Assembly (NCBI GenBank): GCA_020634515.1
Contig: JACKBL010000009.1
Coordinates: 62,001 to 126,000 of the forward strand
DNA: 64,000 nucleotides
Direction: 5' to 3'
Origin: Ardenticatenales bacterium
GTDB taxonomy: Bacteria; Chloroflexota; Anaerolineae; Promineifilales; Promineifilaceae
The translations under genes and the position numbers were made by a program. Below the pieces are notes generated by a model, which saw only the letters and a list, made by a program, of their open reading frames with translations, did not search any database and had not been told where the DNA came from. Below are positions 59,155-64,000 of this stretch, one piece after another; positions within the stretch are counted from its first letter, which is position 1, and each line of letters starts with the position of its first letter.

Positions 59155-62100
59155 ATGAACCAGCGACCCCTTTCCGCAAAACGACGTCGTCTAGTGTTAT
59201 TAGGGATATGTTTCCTGCCCCTATACTGGCTCTGGCAGATCGATCTGCTGGCCCCATCCGGTGAGATGGCGGCTTTACCCATGCGCGCCGCCTCGCCGGC
59301 GCAAGCGGCCCTGCCCCCGTCGCCGTGGGTTGGCCCAACTGTGCCCGCCGAGGCGGCCACACTCCCGCTCTTGCCCCGCCTGGCTCCCCGAATGCAAAAC
59401 CCCAACAACGTTGCCGCCGCCGTCAGTTTGGACCCGGCCACGGTCTGGACCTCCGCCGACGTAGAGGAATCCTACAGCGCGGCCTGGGGCGACGTGGACG
59501 GAGACGGCGACCTGGACCTGGCGGTGGGGAACAGTCCCATCAGTGGCCTGGGGGACGGCTTTGGCGGGCAGAATGTCATTTATCGCAATGACAACGGCGT
59601 ATTGCAGAGCGAGGGCAACATCTGGCGTTCACGCAATGCGGCCTACACCAGAAGCGTGGCCTGGGGCGATGTGGATGGGGATGGCGACCTGGACCTGGCG
59701 GTGGGGAACGGGTGCGATTACGCGGACGAAGACTGCGGGCGTAATGAGGTCTACCTGAACCAAAATGGTCGTTTGCACGGTGAGCCTGCCTGGGAATCGG
59801 AGGAATTCGATAACACCACCAGCGTGGCCTGGGGCGACGCGGACGGTGATGGTGACCTGGACCTGGCCGTGGGCAATGATGGCGGCCCCAACCGAATGTA
59901 TATGAATGAAAATGGGAAATTGCAACGGCAGGCCCTCTGTATTTTTGGCGACGACCGCATTCATACCTTTAGCCTGGCCTGGGGGAACATGGATGCGGAT
60001 TCTGGTTTGGTGCTGGCTGCCGGCAATTTCGGCAGCAACAAGCTCTACGCCTACGAGAACGGCTGCCTGCAAGAGATTTGGGATTCTCAGGACAACGAAA
60101 GCACCCGCAGCGTCGCCTGGGGAGACATGGATGGCGATGGCGATCTGGACCTGGCGGCGGCCAACTGGGGTCGGGACAGCAAAATCTATCGCAACCAGGA
60201 CCACGTCCTGCAAAGCGCGACGGATACACCTGCCCCCGTCACCTTTGGCGGAAATCTTTCTTACAGCGTGGCCTGGGGGGATGTGGACGGCGATGGTGAC
60301 CTGGACCTGGCGCTGGGCAACGACGACAGCCGCCTGGAAATATACCTGTATCAAGATGGTGTGCTGCAACGCTTTCCCTGGACTGCCGGCATCAGCCACG
60401 AGAAGTTCAAACGCCGCACTCGCGTCGTGACCTGGGGAGACGTGGATGGGGACGGCGACCTGGACCTGGCCGTCGCTAATATCTTGAGCAACGACAGCGA
60501 ATTTTTAGGCACGAACCTGGTTTACTACAATCAAGGCAGCCTCCTCTCCCGCGTAGCGGAACCGTGGGACGACAGCGGCGTATGGCTGCGCAGCCCCGCC
60601 TGGGAGGATATTGATGGCGATAGACACCCGGAGTTGACCATCAGCAACACGCCCGGCAACACGGGCGCGGTGCATAGCTCCGGCGCGAACGTCGTTTATC
60701 TCAATGACAACGGAGACATCCACGCTTTTACCTTTCCCGGCGAGAATGCCAATACCCGCGCCATCGCCTGGGGGGATGTGGATGGGGATGGGGACATTGA
60801 TCTGGCGCTGGGCAACTGGGGACCGGCCAACCGCGTCTATTTCAACGATGGGCATCAGTTGCAGGCGGCGCGGAGTTGGGCGTCCACCGAGGCCGACCTG
60901 ACGTTGAGCGTGGCCTGGGGGGACGTCGATGGGGATGGCGACCTGGACCTGGCGGTCGGCAACGATGGCGCCAATGCGGTCTATCTTTATCAGAACGGGG
61001 CGCTCCTGCCGACCGCCAGTTGGCGCTCCAACGACGCTGACGAAACGAACAGCATTGCCTGGGGAGATGTCGATGGGGATGGCGACCTGGACCTGGCTGC
61101 CGGCAATATCAACGGCGGCGCGAAGAAGATCTATCTCAATCAAGGGGGCGTGTTGCAAAGCGAGGCGGCCTGGGTAGGCGAGCGCGACGCCACAGAGCTA
61201 ACCTGGGGAGATGTGGACGACGATGGCGACCTGGACCTGATTACCAGCTCCTATGGGCGGGGTTTCTTGTTCCGCAACAATCGCCAGGGCCAGAGCGGGC
61301 GCGTCAACGAGGACCCCACGCTGACGGTCAACCGCCCGACGCCTGCCGGCAGCGTGGATTTCTTCGCGCCACCGCCGGTAGAAACGCGGACCATTATCTC
61401 CCTGACGTACACGCTCTGGGACCAGGAAAGCGACCGCATTGGGCGAATCGCGGGTCAGTATTCGCTTAACGGCGGAGGGCAATGGTTCCCTGCCGTCGCT
61501 GCCGGCGGCACAGTCACCCAAAATTTGCCGGCAGATGGCACGGCGCGGGTGTTCCTGTGGAATACATTTGCGTCCGGGTTTGTGGGGCAGTCGGATAACG
61601 TCGTCTTTCGCCTGCTGGCGTATCCGCGGCCGCCGACGGAGACCGCCGTGATCACGGGCACATATCGTTATACCAACACCACGAGCGGCGGTCTGTGGCA
61701 GCGCCCCTTTGTTGTGGCGCAGACGCCCCCGTTTGCGGTGCGGGGGACGCAAATTGTGGTGACGCAGCGGGATGGGCAACCTGCGGTGGGGGCGGTTGTG
61801 TACAATAAGACGGGCACGACTCTTTCGGCGGCGATTTTGCGGGATAATGCCGGCATTCCTTACACCACCAACGAAGACGGCATCCTCCAGGGCCGCGCCA
61901 TCATCCGCGCCGGCGACCAACTCGTTGCCCTCTGGCCCGTCCCCACGGAAACACAGCAACTCTCGACTACCCTCCGCATCCCTTTTGCCGGCAACTACAC
62001 CCTCTTCTTCAGCAGCAGCCCTCCCACCGAAACCGGTCTGGCCTTCACCCCCGTGGCCGCCGAAGGGGGACTGCTGCCCCTGACCGTCTCCCACCGCCAA

Positions 62101-64000
62101 CCGCTCCTCCTTTTCCACCTCAACGTCTCCCTGGAATGGGACGCGCGCCAGGACGAACTGTTCTTGCGTGAACTGGAACAGAGCTTCCGCCAGGCCGCCA
62201 CCCTCCTCTACGACGTGAGCAACGGGCAGGTGGCCCTGGGGCAGATCAACCTGTTCCACGACAAGGCATACTGGGGGCAATCAGACATCTTGATTTACGC
62301 CGACAACGGATTACGTCCCTCGGCGGCGATTGGCGGCATCATCTCGCAAACGGTTGCGGACCCTGGCAACAGCGAGACCGGCCACGCGCCCGTGCCCGAC
62401 GCCTACCTGCCCGGTTCCATCCGCATGGGAACCGTCTGGGATCCCTACGGCGAACGCACGGCCGACCTGGGCGAAGAGTGGACCCGCGCGCTGGCCCACG
62501 AATTGGCCCATTACCTCCTATTCCTGCCCGACAACTACCTCGGCTTCAAAGGAGAGGCGGAGAACGTGTTGGGGCGCATCAACTGCCCGGACAGCTTCAT
62601 GACCAGCAGCAGCGACCCCACGTATAGCGAATTTCTCACCCCCGGGGAATGGCAGGATCGCCCTGCCTGCCTCACGACTTTAGCCAACGTCACCACGGGG
62701 CGCTCCGATTGGGCCACGATCACGCGCTTTTATCCCATGCTCTTTGCGCCACCGGAACCGCCCCTGAATGGACCCGCTAATTTGCCCCTGGACGTCACCT
62801 ATGTCCTTCCCTGGCGCTTTAACGGCGCGGAAATGCCCCTGGCCAGCCGTAATTTTGACATCCGCACCGACGATGGCCGCGATGGGCGGCTGCGTTTACC
62901 CAATGCCCAGGCGTACCTCTTCCACACAAACGTTCTCACGGACACGACGGACGATGTGCTGATTCCGCTGGGTGCGCCGACGGGGGGCGGCGACCGGCTG
63001 AAGGTGCGCGGCGCGGCCCCCGGAGACCGTGTCTGTGTCTTTGATAATGGTTTGCCCCAGGCGTACACGGGTTGTATTGCGAACATCACGGCGGATACCG
63101 TGGCCATCCGGGCGGCGGCGCGCGCGGCGGATTGGCAGCCGCAAATTCTGGTGCGGCCCGTGACCAGTCGCACGATTGCGCTGACGGTGACGCAGCCCAT
63201 CACCGATGGGGAAAGGCCGCGGGCGCAACTGTTCCCCATGCACTATGGCGCGATTCCCGGGAACGCGGTGAGCGATTGGCTGGTGGGCGCGGGGGAGGTG
63301 TACACGCAGAACTTGACGATGAGAATGCCGGCATTTGAAATAGCCGTCCGTGTCTGGATAGCCGATGAAAATGGCCTGCCCGATGGCAGCGGGCGCGAAA
63401 CCATCGCCATCTTCCACCTCACCCCCCCGGACTGGGGACCCTTCAACCTACCCGACGACCTCAGAACCACCGCCACCCCCACCTACGCCCCCATTGGCGG
63501 CCCCAACAACGTCCCCACGGGCGGCCCCAACAATGTGCCCACGGGCGGCCCCAATAACGTGCCCACCGGCGGCCCCAATAACGTCCCCATTGGCGGCCCC
63601 AACAACGTGCCTACGGGCGGCCCCAACAACGTGCCCACCGGCGGCCCGAATAACGTCCCCACCGGCGGCGTCTCCGGTTCCTTCAATGCCCCCATCGTCT
63701 CCGCCGATGCCCAGGTGGCCATCTACCGCGCCGATGGGTTTTTTGCCGATAACGGCGTGGCAAGCCTGCAAGTGCTGGCTGCCGTGCCGGACCAGGCGGC
63801 TTACCCGTGGCTGTTGCCGGTGGGACCGGCCTATCGCGTGCAAAACAGGCCCGACGTAACCGGAGAACGCTTCATCTCGTTCGTTTACTTGCAGCGAGAT
63901 GTGCCCGAAGGGTACGAGAACACGCTGGCTGTCTATTTCAAGGCGGATGGTGTCGGTCGCCCCTGGCGGCGGATCACGGAAACACAGCAGTTCGTGGAAA
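59155..64000 (+). CDS. Giant FG-GAP/VCBS surface protein with zincin motif (partial)
   Basis: Open from an ATG with AGGAGG to the window edge, over 1,615 residues. An N-terminal membrane helix/signal (RLVLLGICFLPLYWLW) leads to about twelve FG-GAP calcium-binding repeats of roughly 50 residues, most with AWGDVDGDGDLDLAVGN (59481-61245), which form a beta-propeller. A beta-sandwich region follows. Then comes a protease-like domain with HELAHYLLF at residue 1115, the zinc-binding helix of metallopeptidases. A series of seven GGPNNVPT octapeptides (63491-63675) precedes another beta domain. It is probably an exported adhesin or protease on the surface; the C-terminal anchor is outside the window. 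Confidence 0.85.
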   Translation, partial: MNQRPLSAKRRRLVLLGICFLPLYWLWQIDLLAPSGEMAALPMRAASPAQAALPPSPWVGPTVPAEAATLPLLPRLAPRMQNPNNVAAAVSLDPATVWTSADVEESYSAAWGDVDGDGDLDLAVGNSPISGLGDGFGGQNVIYRNDNGVLQSEGNIWRSRNAAYTRSVAWGDVDGDGDLDLAVGNGCDYADEDCGRNEVYLNQNGRLHGEPAWESEEFDNTTSVAWGDADGDGDLDLAVGNDGGPNRMYMNENGKLQRQALCIFGDDRIHTFSLAWGNMDADSGLVLAAGNFGSNKLYAYENGCLQEIWDSQDNESTRSVAWGDMDGDGDLDLAAANWGRDSKIYRNQDHVLQSATDTPAPVTFGGNLSYSVAWGDVDGDGDLDLALGNDDSRLEIYLYQDGVLQRFPWTAGISHEKFKRRTRVVTWGDVDGDGDLDLAVANILSNDSEFLGTNLVYYNQGSLLSRVAEPWDDSGVWLRSPAWEDIDGDRHPELTISNTPGNTGAVHSSGANVVYLNDNGDIHAFTFPGENANTRAIAWGDVDGDGDIDLALGNWGPANRVYFNDGHQLQAARSWASTEADLTLSVAWGDVDGDGDLDLAVGNDGANAVYLYQNGALLPTASWRSNDADETNSIAWGDVDGDGDLDLAAGNINGGAKKIYLNQGGVLQSEAAWVGERDATELTWGDVDDDGDLDLITSSYGRGFLFRNNRQGQSGRVNEDPTLTVNRPTPAGSVDFFAPPPVETRTIISLTYTLWDQESDRIGRIAGQYSLNGGGQWFPAVAAGGTVTQNLPADGTARVFLWNTFASGFVGQSDNVVFRLLAYPRPPTETAVITGTYRYTNTTSGGLWQRPFVVAQTPPFAVRGTQIVVTQRDGQPAVGAVVYNKTGTTLSAAILRDNAGIPYTTNEDGILQGRAIIRAGDQLVALWPVPTETQQLSTTLRIPFAGNYTLFFSSSPPTETGLAFTPVAAEGGLLPLTVSHRQPLLLFHLNVSLEWDARQDELFLRELEQSFRQAATLLYDVSNGQVALGQINLFHDKAYWGQSDILIYADNGLRPSAAIGGIISQTVADPGNSETGHAPVPDAYLPGSIRMGTVWDPYGERTADLGEEWTRALAHELAHYLLFLPDNYLGFKGEAENVLGRINCPDSFMTSSSDPTYSEFLTPGEWQDRPACLTTLANVTTGRSDWATITRFYPMLFAPPEPPLNGPANLPLDVTYVLPWRFNGAEMPLASRNFDIRTDDGRDGRLRLPNAQAYLFHTNVLTDTTDDVLIPLGAPTGGGDRLKVRGAAPGDRVCVFDNGLPQAYTGCIANITADTVAIRAAARAADWQPQILVRPVTSRTIALTVTQPITDGERPRAQLFPMHYGAIPGNAVSDWLVGAGEVYTQNLTMRMPAFEIAVRVWIADENGLPDGSGRETIAIFHLTPPDWGPFNLPDDLRTTATPTYAPIGGPNNVPTGGPNNVPTGGPNNVPTGGPNNVPIGGPNNVPTGGPNNVPTGGPNNVPTGGVSGSFNAPIVSADAQVAIYRADGFFADNGVASLQVLAAVPDQAAYPWLLPVGPAYRVQNRPDVTGERFISFVYLQRDVPEGYENTLAVYFKADGVGRPWRRITETQQFVE

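Overview
The window reads as a chromosomal segment from a GC-rich, monoderm-type member of the Chloroflexota (Anaerolineae/Ardenticatenia-like). This is an inference. It rests on the many lipoproteins and secreted proteins with Thr-Pro linkers, a DUF11 protein ending in a YLP-type tail, PPC, CARDB, PD40 and VCBS/FG-GAP surface proteins, a RIO kinase, a T-box controlled threonyl-tRNA synthetase, and the proteins' overall character. No phage, plasmid, IS element or CRISPR array was found. Coding density is high, and the gaps are filled by families of short, hairpin-forming repeats.

Layout. 1-5 kb: a partial secreted alpha/beta-hydrolase, then methyltransferase, NAD-dependent epimerase, heme farnesyltransferase (ctaB) and a dihydropyrimidinase-type hydrolase, all on the minus strand. 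5-14 kb: a secreted DUF11 protein, a DUF1697 protein, a lone response regulator, and an abutting pair made of a membrane PD40 propeller protein and an M23 lipoprotein, converging on a methyltransferase. 14-25.5 kb: thrS behind a T-box leader, divergent from an LCP cell-wall ligase with overlapping -35 boxes; a PPC-repeat lipoprotein; rsmI; a membrane/secreted pair including a parvulin; hutI. 25.5-30.2 kb: an MFS carrier and three tandem paralogues of an unrecognised secreted protein. 31-39.8 kb: a YacP-type NYN protein, a pcrA helicase coupled to an M14 carboxypeptidase, a membrane protein, tRNA-Glu(CTC), a Nudix hydrolase and a YacL-type PIN/TRAM protein. 40-50 kb: cysS, rlmB, a RumA-like protein without its catalytic Cys, a CPBP protein, a small SWIM zinc-finger protein, a DUF2142-like membrane protein, a DUF6159-like protein and a RIO kinase. 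50-56 kb: a 22-codon mini-gene with its own promoter and terminator, asnA, and an ABC importer operon (two permeases, CARDB lipoprotein, binding protein) without an ATPase. 56-64 kb: a lipoprotein, a TPR/TM protein, maf, a GNAT-like protein and a very large FG-GAP surface protein with a zincin motif, cut by the window end.

The most unusual signal is genome-wide rather than a gene. The 8-bp palindrome TGCCGGCA occurs roughly once per kilobase (about 65 by eye, against about two expected from composition). At most of these sites the local GC skew flips abruptly from G-rich to C-rich, reading 5' to 3' on either strand, in coding regions of both orientations. Superimposed on this are several families of palindromic intergenic elements, some of which supply the last codons or stop codon of neighbouring genes.
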